Source: Timema cristinae
Taxonomy: Eukaryota; Arthropoda; Insecta; Phasmatodea; Timematidae
DNA: 64,000 nt
Assembly (NCBI GenBank): GCA_039000515.1
Contig: JBCFYV010000100.1
Span: forward strand, 54,993,433-55,057,432
Direction of reading: 5' to 3'
The first letter of the stretch is position 1, and the number at the start of each line of letters is the position of its first letter. The notes under the pieces are model-generated. The model was given only the letters and a program-made list of their open reading frames with translations. It was not told the DNA's origin and ran no database searches. A program made the position numbers and the translations under genes. This document shows positions 36,801 through 46,150 of the stretch, in pieces.

Positions 36801-38953
36801 TCGGTTGTACTGAGGGGGGAAATTTCCTAAAGGGTTTTCCACTTTCCCTTCACGCAAACGTGGGTGCACTTTCTCTAAATATAACCTTCCTAATCCATAA
36901 GACCATGAACGTAATTAGTACATGAGCGTATAGCCGTAACGGGTAGTAAGACGTGGTGCTTATTTATATATATTGAAGTATTAACATGTTATATTTTATA
37001 TAGTAAGTAGGCTTAAATTGTATTAAAAAAGTTATTAGTATTGTGCTTAGTTTATTGATCGAAATTTGTATTAATTTTTTTTAAATGGTCCTTGTGGCTC
37101 CGGATGCAATTGGAGTTGTGACACTGTTGGGTTGCATCAATCAGGGGTTTTGCCATAAGGGGGCGAAAAAATGTTCAGGGTAGAGGCAGACCTTGTAATT
37201 AAACTGTTCTTTTAAATTTACTAAAACTATAGTATGAGGTTCAAACACGTTCGTTTTTCGATATGCAAATACAATTTTTTTTAAAATAATATTTATAAAT
37301 AATATTAGTAATCATTTCAAACTTATTAAAAATATATTCATGTACAATATCGCAATATCTTCATGAGTATGTTCAGTATTTGTACAACAGCAAGCTATTA
37401 TCTATACTTTAACCGGCATTTTGTAACTTTTAAATTGTTTAATAAAACCCCATAAAAGACGTAAATGAGCTCAATTATAGTTGATTGGGCGTTTTAAAAA
37501 TTGAATATAAATTTTTGTACAACTCACTGGAATACTGTGCCTGCAATCTCGCTTATTGACCTCGTAAAATCTTTTGATCATACACGAACGTACGCAAACC
37601 AACTGCGTAACTTACTAGAGCTGGTTACGTTTCAACTACATTTTGGTTACAGAACAATTTCCTTATTTTTGACTGACGCCGTTGTTTCTTTCAATCAGGT
37701 GAAGCGATCCTGGTCGTGCACTCCATCATCAAGAGAATCAAACCTGGCAAGAAGTTTCCCAACGTTAGTAAACTTAAAACATTTAATTGCATGTCCAATC
37801 AATCTTAGTATGCACAAATACAATAATTTTATTGGTCTTGATCTTCTAACGTATAGCTTAATAAATCTTGGCCCCCACCAAGATTTAATGTTTGTTAATT
37901 TTACAAACACTTCTAATTCCTCTTCACTTCTGTTATTGACGAGGAGCATTTAGCTGTATATAATAGTAACTTAAGCAGTAATAACGAACCGAAATAAGCA
38001 GTCATTTCAAGCAAGTTACTCCGGATTAGTTAATTAAATTAAACAAGTGCAAATGGAAGACGACTATCAAGAATTATATTCTTAATCCTGTCCACATTCT
38101 TGATTTCTTTGAACCTTGTTAACTTGAGGTAGTTTGTTTTACCATGTTTGACGATGTTGTGTTGGCAGTGCCTGCTGTATTGTATGTTCCGTGTCATCGG
38201 TATGATCCCTGACGAGGAGTATCTGTTCAATAACGAGACCAGTCAGGAGTTCGTTGGGTACTTCTATGAGCAACTAGACCGTGGAAAGATGGGCGAGTGC
38301 ATTGCGAAAGGTAACTGTTTTGGGGTTTGAGGGATAGTGAAATGTTTAAATTTGTTTAAATGTGTATAAATATATATTTTGTTTTTTGAAAGTGTGCGCG
38401 ATTGCATATTTCATCATTTATTTCTGAGTAAAATTTGAAAGATTCTGCCAACCAAAGATACAATTTGTATATAAGTATTTAAATAATAACATTTATTAAG
38501 TATTGTAGGCCTATACTAAGTTGACGGGATTACTAGGCCTAAATATATTTTAGGCACGTGGTGCCAGCTGATACATAACTTGCTTTTATAACTAATCTTT
38601 TATAATCTATTTACCTTTTCAGCAAACAGTCTGGAAGAAACTAAGTTTGTCAAGCCCAACTGTGCCAGAGCCAAAAGATTTCTAACGTGCTTCAACACAC
38701 CTCCCATTTATACCCTACAGTTGGAATCGGCGCAGAGCGAGTGAGTCACGAACTACCGTTATTTGAACGTGCTATTTCGATATTAAGATTCTTTCTTCAT
38801 ATATATTGTCATTGAATCTTATTTAAATATTTCCTTCTCTCACACAGTTTCGCGACTATTGAACCAGAGGAAAGTACAACCAACTTCGCAAGATTAGGAT
38901 CAAATACAACAAATAAAGTGGAAGTTCGGAATTACAAACTAAAAATACGATGA
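20098..38953 (+). CDS. Three-domain odorant-binding protein (PBP/GOBP x3), 14 exons
   Basis: Secreted 448-residue protein predicted to bind small hydrophobic ligands; role inferred from the family. Exons: 20098-20205, 22658-22739, 24492-24556, 26499-26640, 27169-27245, 30372-30450, 33991-34055, 34829-34973, 35694-35767, 36599-36677, 37699-37763, 38169-38310, 38623-38740, 38848-38953. All borders are GT-AG and all phases agree with no frame break. Exon 1 supplies a signal peptide ([13 protein letters not shown], residues 13-25). Three domains follow, each with all six cysteines: C55, 86, 90, 129, 146, 155; C176, 207, 211, 251, 267, 276; C297, 328, 332, 371, 388, 397. Spacing is C1-X30-C2-X3-C3-X38/39-C4-X15/16-C5-X8-C6, within the classic OBP pattern. 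CLLYC/CLLHC and LTCFN recur. A polar tail of about 50 residues ends the chain. No second signal peptide and no stop lies between domains, so one polypeptide is the natural reading; three separately transcribed genes cannot be excluded without RNA. Confidence 0.9.
20276..22620. repeat. 30-bp minisatellite, about 78 copies, in OBP intron 1
   Basis: Unit 'gtataagctacctgtacaag' plus 'ttcccactct' (30 bases). Variants are mostly 'ttccc' to 'ttact' or 'ttctc' and 'acctg' to 'accta'. Because 30 is a multiple of three, both strands stay open for more than 500 codons; these frames are artefacts of the array. Between 21721 and 22240 a 31-base variant containing 'gtggtaag' recurs every 91 bases, forming a higher-order repeat. 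The array fills nearly the whole intron. Confidence 0.95.
23030..23073. repeat. (TA)n dinucleotide run
   Basis: About 40 bases of alternating TA in OBP intron 2. Directly after it, 23076-23190 is a minus-oriented fragment of a family 2 SINE. Confidence 0.85.
23195..23362. mobile_element. Half of a family T foldback element
   Basis: Contains the right arm only: 'caacaactgttgatatcaac', 'gaagaaatttaaactctt' and the end 'atcccaccttaa'. The left arm is absent. Confidence 0.6.
23375..23560 (+). repeat. SINE family 2 remnant
   Basis: Body 'cgccacgcaagtaaagatac' and tail 'ggacgggtagtaagattcag' resemble family 2. The tRNA-like head is badly eroded. Confidence 0.5.
23734..24000 (+). repeat. SINE family 1, head slightly truncated
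   Basis: GGTAAGGGTAAGAAGGTGTC replaces the usual start. B box GGGGTTCAATCCTCG, the conserved body and the AAT-repeat tail are intact. Lies in OBP intron 2 in the sense direction. Confidence 0.8.
24288..24320. repeat. C-rich then CT-repeat tract
   Basis: Long cytosine run followed by (CT)n. It lies about 170 bases upstream of OBP exon 3 but is not its immediate polypyrimidine tract. Confidence 0.8.
24610..24947. mobile_element. Family T foldback element
   Basis: Left end TTAAGGTGGGG with 'gaacgcgagaaaagg'. Right arm carries the complement ('cttttctcgcgttccctgca'); the extreme right end is eroded. The centre holds two opposed 'acaacagttgttgaatatct'-like segments. Lies in OBP intron 3, about 50 bases past exon 3. 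Confidence 0.7.
24957..25212 (+). repeat. tRNA-headed SINE (family 2), near-full copy
   Basis: Head CCCGCTTCGGTGGCCACACG, A box-like GGTCAAAGGCG, B box GTGGTTCGATCCCAGTCGG and tail 'aggtagtaagacgcggtgat'. Good reference copy for the plus orientation. Confidence 0.8.
25509..25801 (+). repeat. SINE family 1 with target duplication, OBP intron 3
   Basis: Full head, body and AAT tail. Flanked by AACAATGTTGAA (25497-25508) and AACAATATTGAA (25802-25813), a 12-base target duplication with one mismatch. Sense to the gene. Confidence 0.85.
25905..26481. repeat. Composite ~50/75-bp minisatellite ending at OBP exon 4 acceptor
   Basis: Units of about 50 bases ('ccccatttgacacacgtgta', 'tcttccaaatgatgcatgca', 'ggcctatat') alternate further right with a 25-base insert ('catttgacgcagcctcattt'). 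Each unit carries the palindrome ACACGTGT. The array stops about 17 bases before the exon 4 boundary, so it supplies the branch-point neighbourhood of that intron. Confidence 0.9.
27254..27581 (+). repeat. SINE family 1 inserted at the OBP exon 5 splice donor
   Basis: Head GGTGACCTAATGGTCTAGGG to a long AAT tail. Flanked by the perfect 11-base repeat AAGGTGAGTTG at 27243-27253 and 27582-27592. The left copy is the end of OBP exon 5 plus its 5' splice site, so the insertion duplicated the donor. Confidence 0.9.
27640..27735 (-). repeat. tRNA-like repeat head (family 4)
   Basis: On the minus strand: 'atagctcagtggctcgaaca' (A box) and AAGTTCGATTACCG (B box). A related sequence is at 50880-50975. 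It is not a plausible functional tRNA because the acceptor-stem ends do not pair. Confidence 0.55.
27928..27964. repeat. (AAT)n microsatellite
   Basis: Uninterrupted AAT repeats, possibly the tail of an eroded SINE. Confidence 0.85.
28016..30120. repeat. ~68/64-bp satellite array, about 31 copies, OBP intron 5
   Basis: Unit about 68 bases: 'cttaagagcccgtctcaccc', 'cacagataacacctaactta', 'ggtaggtaatacagctagaa', 'ccagacgt'. A 64-base variant lacks one GTAG. Copies are very similar, with a late block near 29700-30010 changing 'cccgtctcaccccac' to 'ctcgtctcaccacac'. Each unit has a CACCCCACAG and an AG-GTAGGT motif, both splice-site-like. Confidence 0.95.
31218..31608. mobile_element. Family T foldback element, near-palindromic copy
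   Basis: Begins TTAAGGTGGAGTGCTAGTGA and ends with the complement ('tcactagcactctaccttaa'). The inner arms contain opposed 'tgtcaccaaatgc' and 'caacagttgttgaatatctg' segments, so the whole element can fold. TTAA at both ends. Lies in OBP intron 6. Confidence 0.8.
31982..32808 (+). mobile_element. hAT-like non-autonomous element with 8-bp target duplication
   Basis: Terminal inverted repeats CAGTGGCGGCTCGT and, on the complement of the right end, CAGTGGTGGCTCGT. Flanked by a perfect CATAATTA duplication at 31974-31981 and 32809-32816. Eight-base duplication and CAGTGG ends fit the hAT superfamily. No transposase; internal open frames are short. Contains TGCGCATGCGCA near 32546. Lies in OBP intron 6. 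Inverted relative at 14085-14806. Confidence 0.85.
33138..33430 (+). repeat. SINE family 1, OBP intron 6
   Basis: Head GGTGACCTGGCGGTCTAGAG, B box, body and AAT tail present. Followed immediately by a minus-oriented family 2 copy. Confidence 0.82.
33437..33632 (-). repeat. tRNA-headed SINE (family 2), tail missing
   Basis: Minus-strand head CCCGCTTCGGTGGCCGCACG with B-box-like sequence. The shared 3' tail is replaced by the end of the preceding family 1 copy, so the two meet tail to tail. Confidence 0.75.
33810..33855. repeat. (ATT)n microsatellite
   Basis: Uninterrupted ATT repeats in OBP intron 6, about 135 bases before exon 7. Confidence 0.85.
34367..34701. mobile_element. Family T foldback element, left end decayed
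   Basis: Left end TTAGTTGGGGATGTAGGAA; right end 'tttcctacacacccacctta' followed by A. Internal 'tatcaacagttgttgaatat' present. Lies in OBP intron 7. Confidence 0.65.
35036..35283 (-). repeat. tRNA-headed SINE (family 2), near-full copy
   Basis: Minus-strand head CCCGCCTCGGTGGCGTAGTT and B box GAGGTTCGAATCTCGGTCGG; tail complement 'caccacgtcttactacccgt' at the low end. Very similar to 10484-10727. Abuts a second copy. Confidence 0.82.
35285..35508 (-). repeat. tRNA-headed SINE (family 2), older neighbour copy
   Basis: Same orientation and order as the adjoining copy but more diverged. Head complement ends near 35505 ('atgcggccacaaagacg'). Confidence 0.7.
35950..36228 (-). repeat. tRNA-headed SINE (family 3)
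   Basis: Minus-strand head 'cacaccttaactcagtcggt' with B box GGGTTCAATTCCCGG. The body matches 52192-52465 (for example 'cctagtctttagttg' and 'tatggcttgaat' on the minus strand) and ends '...ggctggaaacagtgatgg'. Lies in OBP intron 9. Confidence 0.75.
36599..38740 (+). other. OBP domain 3 module (exons 10-13)
   Basis: Exons of 79, 65, 142 and 118 bases. They carry C1 (SYDCQGP), a linker exon, C2 to C4 (CLLYC, GECIAK) and C5-X8-C6 ([10 protein letters not shown]). The last exon is longer because it continues into the C-terminal tail and ends in phase 2. The linker exon is 65 bases in all three modules. Confidence 0.88.
36720..36962 (+). repeat. tRNA-headed SINE (family 2), OBP intron 10
   Basis: Head 'gtgatggcttagtctaacgc' with B-box-like GAGGCTCGAATCTG; tail 'gggtagtaagacgtggtgct'. 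Begins about 43 bases past exon 10. Confidence 0.75.
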
Positions 38954-39023
38954 GAAAAATGGATGGCAATAATGAAGTTCAAACATTCATGATGTGTAAT
39001 GTTTGTGAAGATCTTCAATTTAA

Positions 39024-39037
39024 AATAAAAAAATAAA
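39024..39037 (+). terminator. Polyadenylation signals of the OBP gene
   Basis: Two AATAAA hexamers (39024-39029 and 39032-39037), about 70-85 bases after the stop codon. Confidence 0.7.
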
Positions 39038-39214
39038 CATATTTCAATATATTTTTTTATAGTTTCAAAACTAACTTAAGTTTATTATATATTAGTTCTA
39101 ATTAGTTTTATAACTTATTGTTGTTATAATTCAAAAACTAAACATTTGTTCATAGATGTGTAAAAATATATAAAAATCAAAATGTAATATTATAACAATA
39201 ATGATTAAATGACC

Positions 39215-39220
39215 TTTATT
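39215..39220 (-). terminator. Polyadenylation signal of the RSPH14-like gene
   Basis: Minus-strand AATAAA about 135 bases past the stop. Its 3' end faces that of the OBP gene, with under 200 bases between the two candidate signals. Confidence 0.6.
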
Positions 39221-39354
39221 TTGAAGTTGAGCTGATTTAAGTTTATGAGTTGTTCGCGTTAATTTAATAATACCCTTTGCTATATAAAATGGCAGGGTAG
39301 TATGATTCATTTTCTCTCTTTATAATAATTCAAATTGATGGTACACAGTTCCAA

Positions 39355-42300
39355 TCAGGGTTTCCAGTGGACTGTATCCAACAATGTGGAAATGTGTCGC
39401 TCAAGGTCCTGGTCTTTCAACGTGCGTATTGCCTCAATGGTGGGAATATAATTTTCCAACAATTTCTTCCTTCCCTCTGGAGCTTCGGCCATATTGGTCA
39501 AGGTCTGGAAATCAAACAATAGAAACGAACCCTAGAAATTAATAGATAGCTACAATTTTATAAATAATGTTATAATAACTATTAAAAAAATAATTTTTTA
39601 TTACACATATCTGTGTAGGTATTTACTTATATTTAATCAAACGACTGTACTACTTACATTTTATATTTCACAATCAGCTATAAAAATAATGCAAATCATT
39701 GTTTTAATGGTGAATAATTTGTATACAAACTTTGAATTTCTTTAAATACCTTTTTCAAGCGATATATCTCACCTAAACAATTAGTTAGATGCCCTTATAA
39801 ATCAAGAGTAAGGAAACAACATTTGGAAAAAATTAAATTCAGCATCGATATGTACCCTTCGTTTACCCTGTAATAAAACGAGCTTACCTTGCATGGTTTC
39901 ACTACAGTGCAGCTTTTTAGAAAGGGACATAGTGTAGCTCGTCAACATAAACTTGCTACCTTATAGGATAAACGAAGGGTACAGTACATTTCCTTTGTAT
40001 TGATACATAGAAACATGCATCAAAGCCACGTTGATACCCTTATCTATGCTGCTCTTAGCAGTATCTACCGCTGCAATTCTATTGAAATGTTAAAATATCT
40101 AGAACATTAGTATTCAACCATTTTTGATCGCGTATCCCCATGTATAATTTATCTTCAAATTTGTATCCCCAAAGTTGTTGGTCTACAATGTTAGTTATAA
40201 ATATTCTATCATCTACATTTAAAATAAAACCAACGCTTCCAGATCGTATGTTCTAACGTCCGGGTCTTCTATGGCTAATCTTAAATCTGTCCCTGATTGT
40301 TCAGTGTTTATATTGAAATAGTATGTATTTTTAATTTTATGCACCCCAGAAGATGTACTCACGTAGCCCAGGTTGATTAACAATGATCTAGAAAATGCTA
40401 TGGCTTACCTTAACACAGTTGATTTGCAATTCTTTGCAGTTGAAGTCACTTGCCAACTCAAGAAGCCTGTCCATAATATTAACCTTGAGAGCTTCCTTCT
40501 TGCCCATTGTAGTAATGGTGATGAACATGAGCGCTGCGGTAGCCATTGTATGAACCTCCCTGTCCTATTTATTAATAAAATTTACAACCACATAATTACA
40601 ATGCCAAATAATATAATTATTTAACACTACTTCACATTATTGTTAATTTGGGTTACTAGGCTTGGAGTACAAAGTGAAAACTATCTTTAGAGCTACACAT
40701 ACCTCACTAAAAAGTGTCCGTTTCAATCCATGGGTCAAATTGGTTGTCACGGCTATCTTTTTGCCACTAGGATGCATAAGAAGGAGTTGTAGGCAGGAAA
40801 TTGCTCGAGCCACGACATCGGGCCTCTGTCTGTTCATGAGTACCTCCATTAACCCCATGGTTCCCTGATCGATCGCCTCTCCCACAACGTACTCAGTGGT
40901 GAGAAGGTGCTCCAAGATCATTAACTGGATTAGCTTCAAGAAAATAAGGATACTTCTTTCAACCTCGTAGAAGCCTAATACATCACCTCTCCCACAACTA
41001 CTCAGTCGTGAGGTGTTCCAAGATCAACTGGATTAGATTCAAGAAAGCAAGGATACCTCTTTCAACCTCATAGAAGCCTGATACATCACCTCTCCCACAA
41101 CTACCCAGTGGTGAGAAGGTGTTACAAGATCAACTGGATTAGCTTCAAGAAAACAAGGATACCTCGTTCAACCTCATTGAAGCCTGATATATCACGTGTC
41201 CACAAATTCTCGTTGGCGTGGGTATATCCACGGGCGTCGTTAGGATTGACGGGGACACTCACGCCACCCACCCTAATAAAATGCTCAAATAAACAATTAT
41301 TTTTATACAGAAAATTTAAAATCTATAAATTTTGGCCACTATATGCAACAGCTGTGACTAACGAACACATTTATCTCAGCCTCACAGTGTAGCTGTATCA
41401 CATGTACCCTCACGCTTTCACTAATTATTTTATTAAACTATTTGTTTCCATACAAACACCTTGTTAATCCTTATGAAGCTTTATTAATTTTATAGATTAT
41501 ATTAGTTTTAGAGGTCCTGGGTTTAACACCCAACAATTCCAGATTTTTCTGTGAAGCAGTGGATCTGGAATGGGATCCACTAAGCCTCGTGAGAACAGAT
41601 GAATAGCTACTTGAACTAAAAAAACGTAGCAGCTTAAATCTGGAAAACCGAGATTAACGGCCGTAGGGTTTTTTATGCTGACCACATGATACCACCTATA
41701 TATGGTAGTGGGTACTATCTTCGCAAAAAGATGTCGGTCAGTATAGCTCAATTGTGGGCTAACACCATGGAATTATTCCAAATACCGGTTGAACAAGTTG
41801 TGTTCTAGAAGACAGGAAAAGAGAGTGTTTGTGCCATAAGTTTGGATACTCTCTTTGTTCTTCTCGCACAAGGTTCGTAAATACAAAAAAAGAGTAATGA
41901 ATGGTATCGAATACTCACAACAATGTCATCAATCTCGTGCATCATTTTGCTCGCCAAAAGGGGAACAAAATCGCATTATTCAAGATGACGGTTCCTTTAA
42001 AAAAAAATCAAATATATTTAAGAATTTTCACAGAATAAGGTATATGACCATATCAGAGATTTGTGAATGTGTTACTCTTATCTTACAAAATTAAAGTAAA
42101 TTTAATTGAGAGGTAAATTGAAATATATACTTTTATTTTCCTCTAAGAGTCATGTTAACTTTTTTCTTTTACACTTAACGATACATTCAATAAAATATTA
42201 CCTGTAAATAAAATACCTTTCGTTAACCAGAGAGATAGCAAGATTACCGTGTATGGTTTTATTATGGTGAAACCAAGTTGGACACGTCAAGGTAAGGCCC

Positions 42301-45095
42301 CATCAACAAACATCGTATCCGCAGATCCGAAGTCTGTGGTCCGTAAGAAATCGATGCCACAGTATCAGATAGCTTTGTCTACAGAGTCCTGATCCAATCC
42401 TTTTTCCTTAGAAGTTGGTCAACTTTTAACTTTATAAAGACTAGTTTATATGGACTTTTCATCACAGTTCAATAGATATGTGTGCACGCATGGAAATAAA
42501 GGGACCAATAGCAGTGGATGGGTCCGTTGCTAATTATAAGATTGATAGTTCAAATCGAGTTATAAATATATGTATCATGATTTTACCTAACCTACATTTA
42601 AGATATAGTTCATCCTGGACGTTTTCTAAATAAAATAAAAGTTTTCTTCTATTAAACAGCTGACGATTGGTGGTTGTTTCTTGCTGTATAGTGTAGACGA
42701 TTTTATTTTCGAAATTTTCACTGGACGAAGTATCTGACTTTTTCATTGGCTAGTTCGTCATGCAGTTAGGATATGGATTGTGTAGGCGCGAATAGAATGT
42801 CTAGGGATTACGGACTATGTACCTATGGATACGGAGTCTGTAAAATGGGCTTAAGACCGCTACCTTTCAGCATAAATGAATTTGTTGGATTATCTAGAAA
42901 AATATGCAAATAAAAGTACCTTATATTTTAATTCACTTCACCTATGTTAAAAAATAAATATTAGTTTACCAATGACAATTATTCACAAATCATTAGACCA
43001 TGGTTTTTTTTCCTTTCTCACCCTGATACGTCCTGGCAATCATTTCTACAGCCTGACTCGCCTTGAGACGAACTTCGGGCTGATCATCGTGAACCAGTGA
43101 TGGCCATGTTAGTGATCACTGCTGGGTTCTTTAGTATAGCTTCTCTGCCTACCGCTTGGCTCGCTAGTGTAGTCATAATCTCCGCGCAACGTTTACGCAA
43201 GAATGCATCTTTATGGACCATCAAGTCCACAAGTCTAAAATAGTTCAGGTCAAAAGTATATTTTGTTTGCAAATTATTTGTTTGACATTTTATTATTACA
43301 ATTTACAGTATCGCATTCATAGTTGAGGGATAAAGAAATATTTATATTTCACGAGATTAAGATACGTGATTATTAATGGAACTAGAAGAATTATTATCTT
43401 GTGCTTATATTTTCCTTCAATTTACAGGAATGATCACAACAAAATTATATTAGAGAGGAGCTTGTTAAAACAAAAGCATGGCATGCAGAAACGAGAGAAA
43501 TGGGGAAATTTAGTTGTGGTGATAACAAACGTCTATCACATGACCAAACACTTCACCAGCTGGGGACAAAAACTCACGCTAAAACATACTATATAACATG
43601 TATCACCGTAACAAAAATTATTTAAATTTAAAATGTCGAGGAAGGGAATAAATGATAGTTAAATAAATAATAATAAAATTAATAAATAAACAAATACATA
43701 CTAAACACATTTTGAAATAGTGAGAAATTAAAAATAAACTTAAAAACACATGATTTAGTAACGTACCTCAAGTAGTGGATGCCTTTTCGGTCATGAATTT
43801 TCTTTGTCTAGCTTGCTTTCTTGAAATATTAACCAAATAGTTCCAATACCTACTGCTAGATCACAGCACTAGCAACTTCTGCTGTTCTTATGTATACAAA
43901 CTAATACAAAATGACTTGGAATATTAAAAACAGTCAAATACTATAGGAAACAGTGTTAGAGTGTTGTGTACAATTGTACACACAGTGATCTAAATGTAAA
44001 ATCATAATATTCACACTAAGGAAATAAAATAATTTCAGGGATTGAAATAGATTATTTCATTTAAGTGAAAAGGATATAAATCAAACTTGTAATAATTGTC
44101 CAGATTTCCTTCAAGATCAACCTCCAAATGAAACCAGATCGGACTTAAATGATCATAGTTGAGGAAACAGGTACCTGTGCATAGAATTATTTGGAAAATT
44201 TGAAATGATTTACCGAGGGATAAAGTGAAGTCGTATAGCTTCAAAGCTCTTTTCAGGATCGTGGATAAGGTCAGCTAATGAATTAATAGCTTGGCTGACA
44301 ATCAGAGGATCATCGTCGTGTAGTTCTCGCCTCTGAAAGTCAAATTTATTATCTCAAACAGAACACAAATCTTTGAAATACAAATACATTTTTTTAAATA
44401 GGCAAATATTTTTTAAACTAAAAACAATTTTTTTTTATAAAAAATTATTTAGTGATTATGGTACTCTTTACCCAATTTTTTAAGTATATATAATAATATA
44501 CATATCACTGGCCATTTCATTTAAATAAATAAATACTTGTTTGTAATAATTATTTTCTGTATTTACATACCAGAAAATTTTTGAGACAAATAAAATACAT
44601 TATTAATATTATTGTACTTTTTTTTAAGTAGTTCACCCTTAATATAAGGGATTATATCCTTTAATCACCAATATGAGAACTAAAAAAAGTATCGGTAAGA
44701 AATTCTCTGCTAGAAACTAAATTATTTCACAATATTTAAAACTCAACAATGCTCCATGCAAAGGTTCGAGCAAATGGGTGATTGATAACTATCTAAATAA
44801 CGTTGTCATAATGATATGAGCAGATTCCAGAAGTACTAGTTACTTTCCTGACTCACAATAGGAAATATTTTTTTTACTTACTTTTGATTAAATAAGGGAA
44901 TGTTGTCACAGTGAACCAAAATTGGTTACTTACTAGTTTTGGAAGTGCCCAGTGCCCAAATGCCACCTTCGCCCTTGTGACATCAACATGAGGTCCATAT
45001 ATATTAGGAATAGTTGATTGAAGTTTCAGTATAGGTGGTTCTAAGTCATAATACTTGGTATCCCGATTTATCACTAGCAATAAAATAATCACCAT
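39355..45095 (-). CDS. RSPH14: Radial spoke head 14 homologue-like armadillo protein, 7 exons, two frame breaks
   Basis: Likely axonemal radial-spoke protein (RSPH14/RTDR1 family); role inferred from the family. Minus-strand exons: ~45095-44934, 44332-44214, 43234-43022, 41994-41919, 40924-40703, 40564-40409, 39504-39355. Phases agree across every junction once two single-base breaks are allowed. Family marks: N-terminal RAKVAFGHWALPKL, DLIHDPEKSFEAIR, armadillo repeats (LVDLMVHKDAFLRKRCAEIM; DDQPEVRLKASQAVEMIA; REVHTMATAALMFI), TNMAEAPEGRKKLLENY and the C-terminal VHWKP. Total about 365 residues, near the roughly 350 of the vertebrate protein. The start is uncertain: an ATG at 45095 gives a hydrophobic beginning, and an acceptor near 45078 with an upstream exon is also possible. 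Frame breaks: one extra base near 43098-43103 and one missing base near 41964-41966. Most likely sequence errors, since domain sequence continues on both sides. Confidence 0.82.
39851..39983. mobile_element. Miniature element with TGTACCCTTCGTTTA terminal repeats
   Basis: Terminal inverted repeats TGTACCCTTCGTTTA and its complement at the right end, about 133 bases overall, with no coding capacity. It lies in the last intron of the RSPH14-like gene. Its interior resembles the repeat unit of the tandem array at 60480-60832. Confidence 0.7.
40865..41205. repeat. ~104-bp tandem copies of an RSPH14 exon start plus its splice acceptor
   Basis: The 5' part of exon 40924-40703 together with the adjoining intron is repeated about three times upstream (acceptor-like 'ctaatccag' on the minus strand near 41032 and 41136). 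Shared segments include 'atcacctctcccacaact' and 'gatcaactggatta'. The extra copies are diverged and lack the remainder of the exon. Confidence 0.8.
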
Positions 45096-45704
45096 TTAAT
45101 TTTCTACATCATTTGTCACCTAATAAAGGCTAATCTATACTATTAAAAATAATGCTGATGCCATATAACATTCATCACTATAATAGTATAGTATTCATAT
45201 TAATTTATATGAACATTATAAATATTCTAATATTTGATATAAATGTTGTTATTTTGTTTTTATTGGCAACAATGAGATATGTCTATTGATATGTAGATTA
45301 TAAACGATTTAAAATGTTTCAAATCACTTTTAATTTGTTCATTTAGCTAAAAAAAAGTTTATTATTTCTTTATTTACAACTTCTTAACTTAGTTTCAATT
45401 AAATTGAAACTATAAACTATTGTATTGCTTATGAACTGTTCAATACATAAACCTTTTGAATGGGCATAAGTTTCGGGTGCTACTACAATAGGTCTTATAT
45501 CCTATTTACATCTTAATTCCTATTACTATGAGTTATTTGAAATTATTACTTAAAGTATATTTTATATTAGTGTTTAATAGATTAGATTAACAAGGCCGTA
45601 ATTAGGAGGAGTTTGGGGGTTCAAACCCCCTTGCCCCGAAATTTTATGAACAGGATAAGATATGGCCTTACTTATGGTTCACACAATATCAAAATTAATG
45701 TACA

Positions 45705-46150
45705 AGTACAAATCAGGGGCTATGTTACCATAAAAACCAAATCAGAGAGCTTCTAGAGGTGTTTAATATTTATCATTTTTCCTAGCCTTCGGCAGTTAGA
45801 GGGCTATGTTGCCATAAAAAGCACTTTAGAGAGCTTATAGAGTTGTTTAAATATATAGATATTTCTTAGCCTCCGGCAGTCAGGGGGTTCTGTTAACATA
45901 ACAAACACTTTAGAGAGCATCTAAAGCTGTTTAGTATTTAGAATTTGTCTTAGCCTTCAGCAGTTAGGGGGCTATTTTACCATAAAAAGCACTTTAAATA
46001 GCTTCTATAGCTGGTTAATATTTAGAATTTGTCCTAGCCTCCGGCAGTTAAGGGGTTGTGTTGCCATAAAAAAAACACTTCAGATAGTTTCTAGAACTGC
46101 TTATCACTTAGAATTTTTTCTAGCCTCCGTAAACTGGGGGATGGATATAC
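45705..46150. repeat. Degenerate ~104-bp tandem repeat, about 4-5 copies
   Basis: Units share 'gggctatgttgccataaaaa', 'cactttagagagcttctaga', 'gtttaatatttagaatttg' and 'cctagcctccggcagtta'. Copies differ by many point changes, so the array is old. Confidence 0.8.

Noticed and set aside
37501..37953. 150-codon plus-strand open frame
   Set aside because: It overlaps OBP exon 11 in a different frame from the supported domain sequence and shows no domain of its own.
20098..38953. Interpretation as three separate neighbouring OBP genes
   Set aside because: Domains 2 and 3 have no candidate signal-peptide exon or stop before them, and the junction phases join all three into one frame. Kept only as an alternative.
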